A stretch of DNA of 64,000 nt from Medicago truncatula (Eukaryota; Streptophyta; Magnoliopsida; Fabales; Fabaceae), in the NCBI RefSeq assembly GCF_003473485.1, contig NC_053042.1:54833762-54897761 (forward strand). Direction: 5' to 3'. The notes under the pieces were generated by a model, which saw nothing but the letters and a program-made list of their open reading frames with translations, was not told where the DNA came from and did no database searches. Both the position numbers and the translations under genes were made by a program. Each line of letters begins with the position of its first letter. Position 1 is the first letter of the stretch. This document shows positions 20,888 through 32,021 of the stretch, in pieces.

Positions 20888-23685
20888 ATGGCACCCACAC
20901 CAGAGAATGTATTTTTCATTGTCCACTACAATGGAAAAGTTTCAAGAAATCAATTTGGTTCATTTTTTGAAAGTGAGCAAAGAAAATGTTTTTATGTTAG
21001 CATCAAAAGCAACATTGATCATTTGAAAAAAAGAATAGAGCAGAAACTACATCTCACTGAATCTCAGGTGATATCTAAAATTATATATCGAGCACCACAA
21101 GCCTTCGTTCAAGGTCATATCCAGTATAATGACACCGAAATATACGACAACGATGACATTGCAGATATGTTTGCCACTCACAAATATTTTAATGCGGTTG
21201 GTTCCATTGAGTTATCGGTTATTATTGAAAACCGGGAGATTTCACAACCGCGTCAAACACCACAACCGCGTCAAACACCTCAATTGTTTTCACAAACACA
21301 ATATGAGTTTGAACACCCATCTTCATCACAACAATTACCATACACCGAGCTACTCTCACAAACACAATATGAGTTTGACCCCCCTTCTTCATCACAACAA
21401 TTACCGTACACCCAACCGTTTTCACAAACACAATGTGAATTTGAACCATCATTTTCACAACCACCACCGCAAACGCAACCACAAACACAAACCCGCCTAG
21501 AAGATCTTTTCACTCGTCAGTTTGAAGACATCCCAGACACCATTCAAGATCAAGAAGAAGAAACTAGTAATGAAAGTGAAAGTGAAGAAGACGAGGCACT
21601 TGAGCATGATGCGGATCAAGAAGACGAACATGAAAACAGAAATGAAGAAGAAAATATTTGGAGGAACATTATGGCTGGCACACAACCACAACCACCGCTA
21701 CAGGCAGTGCCGATCAGAGCCGCTTACTGTCCCCCGTTGCATATGCGTAACGTTGACGTTGATGCTTATGATGCTCTGACTACCGACGATCACTGGAATA
21801 CGAATGTTCCTGTCGATGGGGCTATTCAGGAAGGAATGACATTTCACAACAAAGAAGATTGTTTGCATGCAATCAAGTCTTTCCACATTCGACAATCGCT
21901 GGATTACGATTTTATACACTCAGATCCAACAAGATATGTCATTCAATGTACACTCGAGACTTGTCAATTTAAGTTGAGAGCTTCCTTTAGAAAAAAGACT
22001 GGCAAATGGAAGATTGGGACCATGATGGGTCCACACAATTGCACATCGACTTTAATGTCGCAGGATCATCGCAAGCTCAACTACAAGCTTATAAGCCAAA
22101 GCATCAAGACACTTGTGCATGCGGATGCCTCGGTAACGCCAAAATTGATCATTGCGCACATTAAAGAAAAGTTTAACTACACAACCACGTATCGAAAGGC
22201 GTGGTTAGCAAAGAACGCTGCCATCGAATCTATTTACGGGAAATGGGAGGAATCATATAATGATCTTCCGCAATGGTTGAATGTGATGAAGGAGACGATG
22301 CCAGGGACCGTCTTCGATTTAAAAACGCAGATTGGCGAGAATGGAGAGACACAATTTCATCGTCTATTTTGGGCCTTCTATCCATGCATCAATGGGTTTA
22401 AGTATTGCAAACCAGTTGTCCATGTCGACGGGACGTGGTTGTATGGCAAGTACAAAGGAACATTGTTGCTTGCGGTAGCACAAGATGGAAACAACAAAAC
22501 GATTCCAATCGCCTTTGCGCTTGTCGAAGGTGAGACAAAGGAGGGCTGGAGTTTTTTTTTGAAAAATCTAAGAAGGCACGTCACAAAGGGAATATCTGTC
22601 TGCATGGTCTCCGACAGACATGAATCAATTAAAAGCGCATTCAATGACCCAAGGAATGGTTGGCAAGCAACTGGTTCAGCTCATGTGTACTGCATTCGAC
22701 ACATTAAGCAGAATTTCATGAGGACAATCAAGGATGGAGATCTTAAGGATGTTGTCAATAATATGGGTAAGAATATTATGTTACAGTTTTTTTTTATATC
22801 GTGTTATTATTAAATAGGTTCACTATCTAACTAATTGTTTTTTCTTAACATGCAGGATATGCCCTAAACGTACCCTTGTTCAATTACTATCGTGGTGTAA
22901 TCCAGGAGGCAAATCAGCGTGCATTAGATTGGGTGGACAATATTCCGAAAGAAAAGTGGACTCAAGCATATGATGAGGGTCGACGATGGGGCCAAATGAC
23001 AAGCAACATCGTTGAGTCGTGGAACTCTGTGTTTAAGGGAACACGCAACCTACCTGTTACACCTATAGTTCAATCAACCTACTATAGGCTGGCATGTCTC
23101 TTTGCTGATAGGGCTCAAAAAGCGTTTGCAAGGGTAGGTTCCGGAGATTTGTTCAGTGAATATTGCCAAAATGCGATTCAGGATGACATTGTTAAGTCCA
23201 ACACCCATCATGTCGAACAGTTTGACCGAGAAAGGTATACCTTCTCAGTCCGTGAGACCGTCAACTACAGGGAAGGAAGGCCAATGGGAACTTTCAAGGT
23301 GGACCTACGAGCGGGGTGGTGTGATTGTGGGAAATTTCAAGCTTTACATTTGCCATGTTCTCATGTCATAGCCGCGTGTTCTTCATTTCGCCATGACTAC
23401 ACAACCCTTATTCCACCTGTGTTCAAAAACGAGAGTGTTTACTCCATCTACAACACAGCCTTCAAAGTAGTCCACGACAAGAGTTATTGGCTTCCATACG
23501 ACGGTCCCGTGCTTTGCCATAATCCAAACATGCGAAGACTAAAGAAAGGTCGACCCAATAGTACCCGCATAAGGACTGAAATGGACGAGGAGGTGGTGGA
23601 GAGGACTCCAACGCCGAGATGGTGTGGGTTGTGTCGGCATACCGGTCATATTAGGAGAAATTGTCCGAGTTTAAATAATCGGTAG
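20888..23685 (+). CDS. MULE transposase (MURA-like, with SWIM and CCHC zinc fingers)
   Basis: Cut-and-paste transposase of the Mutator superfamily. Exons 20888-22766 and 22856-23685 (intron gtaaga...tgcag), 2709 nt, 902 aa. Order: a PB1-like N-terminal region (FFIVHYNGKVSRNQ, about 1-120); a Q/P/S repeat region (about 120-210); an acidic D/E run (about 215-260); a MuDR DNA-binding region (about 310-400, FHNKEDCLHAIKSFHIRQ...YVIQCTLETCQFKLRA); an MULE DDE domain with VDGTWLYGKYKGTLLLAVAQ, then MVSDRHESIKSAF, then SNIVESWNSVFKG in exon 2 supplying D, D and E; a SWIM finger (CDCGKFQALHLPCSHVIAAC); and a terminal CCHC knuckle (CGLCRHTGHIRRNCP). The ATG at 20888 is preferred over an in-frame one at 20798 because the family-like text begins there. 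No stop or frameshift is seen, so it may be active. Confidence 0.93.
21280..21465 (+). repeat. In-frame minisatellite in the transposase N-terminal region
   Basis: A unit of about 60-66 bp, encoding SQTQYEFEHPSSSQQLPYT and variants, occurs three times, the last one shortened. It is preceded by two copies of a PRQTPQ-coding unit. Frame is kept throughout, so the linker length can vary without killing the protein. Confidence 0.85.
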
Positions 23686-23837
23686 TTAATAACGTTATGT
23701 ATTATGTGTTCAAATAAATTAATATATTTTTATCTATCATTATTATTTGTTGTGTTTTATTTTATGTAAAAAAATGCTATTTGTTCAAAAAAAAATGTAA
23801 AATAATGCTGCCAAAAAAATAAAAAGAAAAACGAAAA

Positions 23838-23950
23838 AAAGATAAATTATGTGCTACGGGAGGTCATAGTTTACATTGGCTTAATTGGTTTCCGCGGAGA
23901 AAGTAGTTTTTTTATTAAATATTTATCATTATTATTATTTATCATTATTA

Positions 23951-23986
<36 letters not shown>

Positions 23987-24268
23987 TATCATCATTATTT
24001 AATTGAAAAATAGAAAAAACGAAAAAAATAATAAAATAATCAGTCCCGCCAGATGAAACGGCGGGAACGAAAAAAAAATAAAAAAAAAAGCAGCGCCAGC
24101 CTGACGCGACGGATGTCAGCTCCGGCGGCCAGTCCCGCCATTTCAGGTGGCGGGAACGCCACTAAAAGACAAAAAAAAACCAAAAGTGGGTCATTTTGGG
24201 AATTTTTTTCCAAAGGGGGTCATACTTGAATTTTTTATCGAAAAGTGGGTCAGAAAAAAAAAAAATTC
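23838..24268. repeat. Right terminal inverted repeat of the PMD-MULE
   Basis: About 430 bp, the inverted copy of 17586-18045. It includes a non-coding copy of the PMD C-terminal stretch and its stop codon (about 23849-23905), (AAT)n text, hairpins at 24044-24067 and 24133-24156, and the tgaccc-type subterminal units. It lies 150 bp after the transposase stop and may supply transcript ends. The ORF at 24147 is a by-product of the repeat. Confidence 0.92.
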
Positions 24269-24277
24269 GGAAAAGGT

Positions 24278-25548
24278 TTCTCTCTTATTTTTTTTCTCAT
24301 GTTCTCTGATATTTCAAATTTCAACCCTTAACCAATCTCTCTCATTCTTTCTTTTTATTTCAAATTCCAAAGCTCTACCATCTTTATATTTCAAGCACCC
24401 AAATAGTCTACTCTACATTGCTTGTTCATATTTGTTTCATCACGTGAGGATCCCGCTGGTTCTCCTTGTATCACACACACACACACACATGAATGAAAAA
24501 CTTCCAACATTGGACTGACAAAATCTAATAGCAATGTTATACCGGGACCAGAAAGGATCTTATTAAAGGGACAAATCCGTCATTTTCGTAAACGCTGACA
24601 CACTGGCAATTTTTTGCTCTGTTAACTTAAACCCCACACCACACACACTTAAATCCGAATTTAGTTTATTCGTTCATTCATGGCATAAACACACGATTAT
24701 TCTGCCATTACATGACAAACACTAGAGTTTATTAGTGGTAAAAAAAATTACTAGAAAATAAATAAGGACATCGTTTACTGACACAATACCATCATCCTAT
24801 TCCTATCTATCCTCTGGTGGGGTGGAACGGTTTTTACTGACTCTACTATAACCTCTGTTGCCTTTGACTCCTCTTTTTACTCACAAGTCACATCCTCTCT
24901 CCCTCTTTCTCCTTCATAAAATCGGATAACATTTGGTTGATATTGGAGTCTTAATGTCATTTGACATTATCCAACCGCAATGTTACAAATATATAAAAAA
25001 GATAAAAAATTATGACTTTTTTCTCTCTTCGTTACAATGATTTTTTTGTCAAATGACATTGACACCGGAGTATTAATTAAGATAGTAAAAATTTTAATCA
25101 TAGATAAAATTAATTTTTATTGAAAAGAGTGATTAGTTAAGAGAAAGATAGAGATAAAATCATTGGTATCACAAAAATTCAATTTCATTCAAGTATAATC
25201 CTTCATAAAGATATTCATTTACTAAACTAATATTCTTTTTATATAAAAAATATTTAATTTGTCTAAATTTATTCAAGTAACAATGTTATTATGAGAATTG
25301 TTAGAAATATTTTATTTTCGACACTATCTTTAAAATTTATGGAGTGAAATTGATATGAATTTTACAATTTTATGTGCGCTTCATATCTACACTCTCAAGT
25401 CTCAACCATACTTTTTGTAGAAAAAATTACAAACTATCCCACAACAAGAAAACTACTCAATACACTTAAAAGACCAAATTGTTGCGTCGAAGATAGATTA
25501 AATTGCTTCGGCATATGCACACTTATGGCGTCAGCCTGTAGACTTCTC
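24278..25548. other. Intergenic DNA with one MITE-like inverted repeat
   Basis: (CA)n at 24472-24489. At about 24942-25082 the ends 'gattttg.../ggagtcttaatgtcatttga' and the reverse complement 'actccggtgtcaatgtcatt' form an inverted repeat of about 140 bp, probably a MITE. No gene seen. Confidence 0.4.
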
Positions 25549-25945
25549 ATTCGACCCGTCTTGAAAAACGGATCAAGGAGTCTGACATGTGATGTGTGCG
25601 AATCAACGGGCAAGTAAAACCCATAAGGCGCAAGGAAGCTGATTGGTTGGATCCTCTTGTGGGTTGCACCGTCAATCGACCCTGATCTTCTGTGAAGGGT
25701 TCAAGCGAGAGCATACATGTCGGGACACAAAAGATGGTGAACTATGTCTGAGCGGGAAGAAGGCAGAGGAAACTTTGGTGGAGGCCCGCAGAGATACTGA
25801 CATGCAAATCGTTCATCTGACTTGAGTATTAAGCGAACCGTGTAGTAATTAGTTCCATCTGAAGTTTCCCTCGAGATAGCTGGAGCTCGATGTCGAGTTC
25901 TATCAGATAAAGCCAATAATGAGATGCATAGGGTAAAGCCAGCGC
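25549..25945 (+). pseudogene. Decayed fragment of nuclear 25S rRNA
   Basis: The text follows an internal part of plant 25S rRNA: 'cgacccgtcttgaaaaacgg', 'caaggagtctgacatgtg', 'taaggcgcaaggaagctgat', 'gtgggttgcaccgtc', 'gatcttctgtgaagggttc', 'aagatggtgaactatgtctg', 'gtggaggcccgcagagatac', 'gtgcaaatcgttcatctgac' (gacatgcaaatcg here), 'gaagtttccctcgagatagc', 'gagttctatcagataaagcc'. Many point changes, mostly C-to-T and G-to-A, and small deletions (about 17 nt missing before 'gaaccgtgtag') show it is dead. It covers roughly 400 of about 3400 nt. The ORFs on both strands here are artefacts. Identified from memory of conserved rRNA text. Confidence 0.85.
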
Positions 25946-26560
25946 AACAAGAAAACTCTCCCATAATAACGCTGATTTTTTTTCATACTACTCGATATGA
26001 AATTTAGATAAGTACAATCAAAACATTTTCTACAAATAATACAACATTAGCTTTTTGTTTTTTATATAAAAGATAAAATACAATATTACTCTCTTTGGTT
26101 CTATAAGAGAAAGTTGAATATTTAACTCAAATTTTTAACAAACATATCAACTTCTATTGATCTAATTTTCTTTTATAATACAAAATCAGAGAGTATATTG
26201 AATTTTTAATCACTTCAAACAAGTGCTTTTATCAAGAATGCCTCACCATGGCCATACTCTTCTCTCTCCCTCTCTCTTTCTCGAGCCCCAACATTCTTTA
26301 CTCACCTGCCTCTTCTCTCTCCCTTGTCTGCAGTACAAATGTGTAGTCAAGTTTTAGACTTTCATTTTACCAAAAAAAGTTATGAACTTTCAGTTTTTTT
26401 AGGTGGAGATTTTTTGCTAATGGTACAGTTTTTAAGGATTAGTTTATTTCACTAACACTAAACCACTACTAGTAACTGCATTTTTTTATTAATAATTACT
26501 ACATTTATTTTTATGTACTTGGTACTAACCATTATGTTCCTTGCTCTTGTTTGTGAGTAG
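25946..26560. other. Upstream region of the DUF630/DUF632 gene, no other gene seen
   Basis: AT-rich. Contains the start of a possible Stowaway-type sequence near 26090 ('ctctttggttctataagaga') and CT-rich stretches at 26255-26330 that may belong to the promoter or leader. Confidence 0.35.
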
Positions 26561-26818
26561 TGTTGAACTTCCTGAGACAAGATGCTGCTGATTTTCTGTC
26601 AAAGAGGAAATGGTTTAACTCAGTCTTGGTAAAAAAAGAAACTTTTTTTTGTGTTCTTAGAAACCCATTTGAAAGTTTCATCTCTCTGTCTGTGAAAGTT
26701 CCCTCCTTTTTGTCAGAGAAAACAACAACACATTCCTGAATCTATCAAGCAAGAGCCTTTCTTTCTTGCTTCATTTTCTAAAGGAAAAAACCAAAGAAGA
26801 TAAGGGTTACTGTTAAAG

Positions 26819-29800
26819 ATGGGGTGTGTTGCCTCAAAACTAGAGGAAGAAGAGGAAGTAGTAGCTATTTGTAGAGAGAGAAAACGTCAGCTGAAACTAG
26901 CTGTAGAGAAAAGATATGCACTTGCTGAAGCTCATTGTAAATATTTTCACTCTTTGAATGCTGTAGCTGCTGCTATTAAGCTTTTTGTTGCAAGACATTC
27001 TTCACCTTCTTCACCTTTCCTTATAACTTTCCCTCCTAAGGGTCTTGACCCTTCTCCTTCTCATTCATCTGCTGAAAATGTCATAAATAACCCTATGTTT
27101 CTCCAGCAAACACCATCAGAAACCAAGCATGAATCTGTTGCTTGCAACTCATGTATTGGTTCCACAACCTCAGAGTCTTCTGAGGAAGAGGGAGAGAGAG
27201 AAGTTGAAGGTTGTAGAGAAGTTCAAAATGAACAGCCAAGTGAGTATTTCTACATGCACATGCCTATGAATATGCCTATGCATCATATGTCTATGCCACC
27301 ACCTTCAATGCCTTCACCGCAGAGAGATTTTGGTTGGGATTTCTTTTACCCTTTTGACAGTATGAGGCCAGAGGTTATGAATGGCTACCATAGGAATTCA
27401 GATGATGATTTGAGGGCAGTGAGGGAGGAAGAAGGGATTCCAGAGTTAGAGGAGGAAGTAGAAAGGGTAGAACTTGAGCATAAGGTGGTGGTGAGTGTCA
27501 AAGAGAAGAATAATAAAGAAGGCGGAGGGAAAGTTGTGAGTGGTGTTGAAACGGCGAAGCCTGTGGATGTGGCTAATGAAAATGAAAATGTTGGGGAGCA
27601 AAAGGGGCTTGCTGTTCTTGATACACCTGCAGAGGGGAGAGAGTTGCTTGAAGCTTTGAAAGATATCGAGGACCATTTCATTAGGGCTTATGAGTCTGGT
27701 AAGGGCGTGACCAAGATGCTTGAGGCTAATAGAATTCCCCTTCATTCTAGTTTGGAGGAAATCAAAGGTGAGTCCTAATTATAGTTGAGTGTGTTGAATT
27801 GATTGATTAAAATCTTTTCAACTTTTAACATGTCCAAGGTATGATGATTACTTATTACCATTTACCAAGACATTGGTTCATCTTAGTAACTGTAAATATT
27901 CATTTGCATTTAGTAATATTCCTAGGTTGGGCTTCTTAAGACCTGTAGATAGTTGATTTGGTTCATGTAACATGTAGGCATGAAGTTGAATTAGCTTTTG
28001 CAGGGGATTTGAGGTCCATGCAATAATGTTGACACATTTATTGATCATGGCAGTCAGATCTCAAATCAATCGGGAAGATTACTTAAATATGATTTGATGA
28101 AGTTGTAATGTGAGCTGACTAATCTCCAATTGATGGCCGAGTTGATTTAGTGCATGTTACTGCCTGTTTTTTTAATAGTGGTGACTAAGGAACCCTGATG
28201 TAGGAATATGATAGCTAGGAACTTAAACAAACAATAAGTACATTTCTTACATAACCAGACAACATTTTAAAGCTGCTGACCGTATTCATTTGAGTGCATA
28301 GACTAGTTGCAACTTTGCCAGATTAAGGAGTTTTAATCTATTAATGAGCATGCACTAGAATATACAGACATGACAAAATTGATACTCTGGATGTCTCATG
28401 TTGTGATATATATTCCGTGTACGGTGTATCTATGATTAAAAGTTTGAACCATCTGATATCAATGCAGAAAGTTCGACCAAACTCATTAATGCAATAACAT
28501 GGAAGTCCATGTCATCTAGGCAATCATCATGCAAGAGTCTGGTGGTTCAAAATATGAAGGATTCTTCAAGTTGGGTGGAATATAAGAATGATCTATTTGA
28601 TGATTATGGAGGAATGGATTCGGGAAGTCATTTATTAACCTTAGGAAGGTTATATGCATGGGAAAAGAAATTGTTTGAGGAGGTTAAGGTAAGGTTAATT
28701 TTATTATTGCTTTTGTTCGAATCCGTATTTTCTGTTTATGACGAAATGAAATTGCTTGAATGTGTATTCTCTAAAATAACAATGTGTTAGTGCTTAACTT
28801 CTAGTGTGGCCTTGTTTTGTTCCTTGACATATCTTGCAAACATTTAATGAATTCCTTGCCTTAGGCTGGAGATAGCACGCGGAAAAATTATGAGAAAAAA
28901 TGTGCTCAGTTGAGAAATAAGAATGTTAGAGGAGATGATGAATTAAGCATGGACAAGACTAGAGCTGATATGAAAGATCTGTATGCTGGGATCTTGGTTG
29001 CAATTCGACGTGCAGAGTCGATCTCAAAGAGAATTCAGAAAATGAGAGACGAAGAATTACAGCCTCAAATTGTTGAACTATTGAAAGGGTGAGATAATAT
29101 AGAACTTCATTCTAAAAGGAGACTAAATAGTTTTGAATTCATTGATTTATCATTTTCCATTTTCCAAATGCAGCCTAACACAATCGTGGAAAATCATGTT
29201 GGAGTCTCATGAAACTCAGAAGATGATTCTTTCCGAAGTCAAATACTTCACATGTCCCCCTTACGATAAATTTTGCAATCAATCTCGTGGATTGGCAACT
29301 CTTCAGCTTGAAGCCGAGCTTCATCATTGGCGTGCGTGCTTTAGAGAGTATACCGCAGCTCAAAAAGCATACGTAGAAGCTCTGCATGGATGGTTAAGTA
29401 AGTTCGTAGTCCATGAAGTTGAATTTTACTCGAGAAGCAAAAATGTTGCCATGCCAATGCCATTTCAAGTCAATGGGCCACCATTACTTGTGATATGCAA
29501 TGATTGGTTAACTTCCTTACGAAAGTTGCCTGATAAGACAGTAGCACTCGCTTTGAAAAGTGTTGTGAAAGATGTGAAAGCTCTTTGGATTCAACAAAAT
29601 AAAGAGCAGCAACAGAAGAGGAAAGTAGATAACTTAACGAAAGATTTAGATAGAAGATATGATGGATCATATAAACTGAAGACGAAGATGCTTGAGTTGC
29701 AAGTAACAGATCATAGATCAGAAGAAGAGTCTGTTCGTGAAGAAGAATGCTTAATGGATAAAGGTGATTACTTGGAGACACTGAGGAGAAAACTTGAGGT

Positions 29801-30026
29801 AGAGAAGGAGAAGCATTACAGTTGCATGCAAGAAACTCAGAGGATGACATTGAATGGATTGCAATTTGGGTTTTCTCAAGTACTTGAATCTTTGACAGAG
29901 TTCTCCAAAGCATCACAGAAAATGTACAATGATCTCGTGACTTTTAGTGAGAAAGCTGGGAACATTTCGTATATAGAAGATGGTGGTTGCAATGTGGAAA
30001 ACTGCAACAGCCAAAATGGACAATAG
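26819..30026 (+). CDS. DUF630/DUF632 protein (NRG2/REL2-like)
   Basis: Exons by eye: 26819-27767, 28468-28688, 28865-29088 and 29174-30026, 2247 nt, 748 aa. Residues 1-60 are DUF630, starting MGCVASKLEEEEEVVAICRE: Gly2 with Cys3 fits N-myristoylation and palmitoylation, hence membrane attachment. Residues about 60-270 are a variable linker with Met/Pro-rich (MHMPMNMPMHHMSMPPPSMP) and acidic parts. From about 275 (LLEALKDIEDHFIRAYESGK) the DUF632 domain runs to about 600 (TLQLEAELHHWRACFREYTA, QKAYVEALHGWL). The C-terminal part is charged and probably coiled coil. Family members include NRG2 (nitrate signalling, binds NLP7) and REL2 (leaf shape) by established knowledge; which function applies here cannot be told. 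Older databases call these 'bZIP-like'. Confidence 0.92.
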
Positions 30027-31073
30027 AATTGTACTAGTATTAGTTAGGGTGATATTTGTTCATTTGGGAGGTGCTTTATGTAATTATGTTTTATTAAGTG
30101 TGATGCTATGTCGAAGCAGCTCGCTGAGACATCATCGATTTTTAAGGTATTTGTTTAGTTGACCAAGTGCAGACATCGATTTTTAATGTATTTGCACTAT
30201 TAGTGTTGGTATTGTTGTTGAGAAAGTCCTGAGTTGTGGTTTTTGAATTTTTAATCTATTTTATTTAGCTTTTTCTTTCTTAAATAATTTATAGTTTATA
30301 AAATTTAATGATATACTCCAAACTTTTTTACTCACTTCTTCCTTGGCTATGAGTTTGGATATCTGAAATGCAGGTTTCCATTCATTTATTCTCACACAAT
30401 TTTTCAGGTATCTTCCGTATAGGAAACTGTGACTTGCACGAGATATCATGTACAGTGTGATAGTTCTTAATTTCTTGTAGAGAATTTTATGTTATTGAAT
30501 ACCAGATTGTAATAAAAGTATAGCATCTGATGTTAGTGAAGGCTCACAAAGAGGCTCGGGATGGAGGCTAGACTAGAGCAACTTTTGTTTTACTCTAGCA
30601 CTATTTTAAGGTGACAGCTAAGGTACCATGGAAGAATGGTGGGTAATTTACCCTAATCAATACACATTAGTCACATAAACACATATTCATGAACTATCTT
30701 GACTCCACCAATAAATTGTTCATATTCATTGGTTGGTGGGTAAATTACCCATCATTTTTCAAAGGTAATTTAGAAAAAACCCTATTTTAATACTACTACT
30801 AAACTATGATGGTAAAAGAAAACTATGATGGTAAAAGAAAAGAAAACTATGAAAAATCAACAAAACAAAAGATGTTGCTATAAACATATGTTTTATATAC
30901 AGATCAGGTGCTACAGTGCTCACCCATATCCATGCCTACAACTCTTTTTTCAATGCTGGGGATCACCGCTACAATCACTAATGAGTAATGAAATAGGGAA
31001 CTCATTTTACTAACTGCATGGAGTTGCTTTCAACAATATACTCGCAATTCTTGCTCTTTTTTTCACTATCAGC
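30027..31073. other. 3' UTR of the DUF630/DUF632 gene and intergenic DNA
   Basis: 'taagcatcatcgattttta'-like text repeats at 30130-30145 and 30172-30187 (catcgatttttaaggtatttg / catcgatttttaatgtatttg). At about 30640-30770 'atggtgggtaatttaccc' and the reverse complement 'atgatgggtaatttaccc' form a short inverted repeat, possibly a 130-bp MITE. No gene seen. Confidence 0.4.
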
Positions 31074-31076
31074 TTA

Positions 31077-32018
31077 GACCATCCAATGGCCTATTGAAAA
31101 TGAGGGAAGAGGAGAGAGATGATGAACAAATTCAATAAGTTGAAACCCTGCCACGTATGCCACGCGTTGTTTTTCTGACCGTTGATCTTGGCGCGTGGTC
31201 GTTGCAGAACGCGGAGAGAGAAAGTGAAATGGATAAAGGCCGTGACACGTGCCTTGTTACGATTGGTTGCTTGAAAATTTATCTTCTTAATAATTTGGAC
31301 TCAATTATTTCATTGCAAATGATTTTTTTTTTACCAAAATTCGTAATTTTTTTTCTCTATAAATAGAGACTTGGATCATTTGATTTGGACACAGAAAAAA
31401 AATCATATTTTTCACTCTCTTAATCTTATAATTAGCATTTCTTTTGAAGTTTTAGTCTTTGTTTAGTGAAATGGATCTCAATAATAATCAATTTAACACC
31501 CAAAATTCTTCTGATTACCCATTTAGCTATCAAAATCCCAACAATTATCAACACCCAAATCAATTTCCCAACCAACATCTTCAAAACCCAAATCAATTTC
31601 CCAACCAAAATCCTCAAAATCCAAATCAATTTTAAGTTAATGCTCAATTATTTTAGTCTTTGTTGTCTTGCATTTTAAGTTATTTGTGTGTCGCATTTTA
31701 AGTTAAGAAAATAAAAATAAATTATTTTACAAAATTTTGTTTTTCCAAAAAAAACTAAAAAATTAATAGTTAATTGTATTATTTTAATTTAATTATAATC
31801 GATAATTTTAGATAATTATAAAAACAAAAATATAAAATTAAATAAGAATATGAATAAGAAATAAAAGGTGGTGGGGTAGGGTGTTGAATGAAAAAACCAT
31901 TGGAGAGGTAAAATTGAATGGGTGTTAAATTATGAGAGAGAAAATGACATGGAGTGTTGAAAATTGAAAAAAGTGAGTGTTGAAGGGTATTGAAAATTTT
32001 TTCCCATTGTACATGGTC
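31077..32018 (+). mobile_element. PIF/Harbinger-type non-autonomous element
   Basis: Termini GACCATCCAATGGCC and, reverse complemented, GACCATGTACAATGGG are flanked by TTA on both sides (31074-31076 and 32019-32021), the target duplication of PIF/Harbinger elements. 942 bp. It lacks a transposase but retains a promoter-like region, a TATA box (ctataaatag at about 31357-31366) and the opening of an ORF at 31471. Confidence 0.75.
31471..31635 (+). pseudogene. N-terminal remnant of a PIF/Harbinger ORF1-like protein
   Basis: 54 codons, MDLNNNQFNTQNSSDYPFSY and onward, with repeated NPNQFPNQ units (QHPNQFPNQ, QNPNQFPNQ) ending NPNQF*. Asn/Gln/Pro/Phe-rich beginnings of this kind are typical of the Myb/SANT-like ORF1 proteins of plant PIF elements (often labelled 'glutathione S-transferase T3-like'). 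The DNA-binding domain that normally follows is gone. The TATA box lies about 110 bp upstream, so a short transcript is possible. Confidence 0.5.
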
Positions 32019-32021
32019 TTA

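Larger units (their letters stand above)
17586..24268 (+). mobile_element. Apparently complete Mutator-like element carrying transposase and PMD genes
   Basis: 6683 bp, bounded by long terminal inverted repeats and a perfect 9-bp direct repeat GGAAAAGGT (17577-17585 and 24269-24277). The termini are GAATTTTTTT...AAAAAAATTC. Each end has subterminal repeats of a tgaccca/tgaccccc-containing unit, then a GC-rich hairpin region. Two genes diverge from the middle: a transposase (20888-23685, plus) and a PMD protein (17974-20277, minus). Both have clean splice junctions and no internal stops. By sequence it is a candidate autonomous element. The two terminal repeats differ at scattered positions, so the insertion or the element lineage is not brand new. 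Confidence 0.93.

Noticed and set aside
21222..21513. Valine/cysteine-rich minus-strand ORFs
   Set aside because: Antisense to the transposase minisatellite; the repetitive pattern comes from the coding strand.
24147..24518. 123-codon ORF at the right end of the MULE
   Set aside because: Starts inside the terminal inverted repeat and runs into flanking DNA; no family resemblance.
25372..25964. Three ORFs on both strands
   Set aside because: They lie on the 25S rRNA fragment; rRNA text gives spurious open frames.
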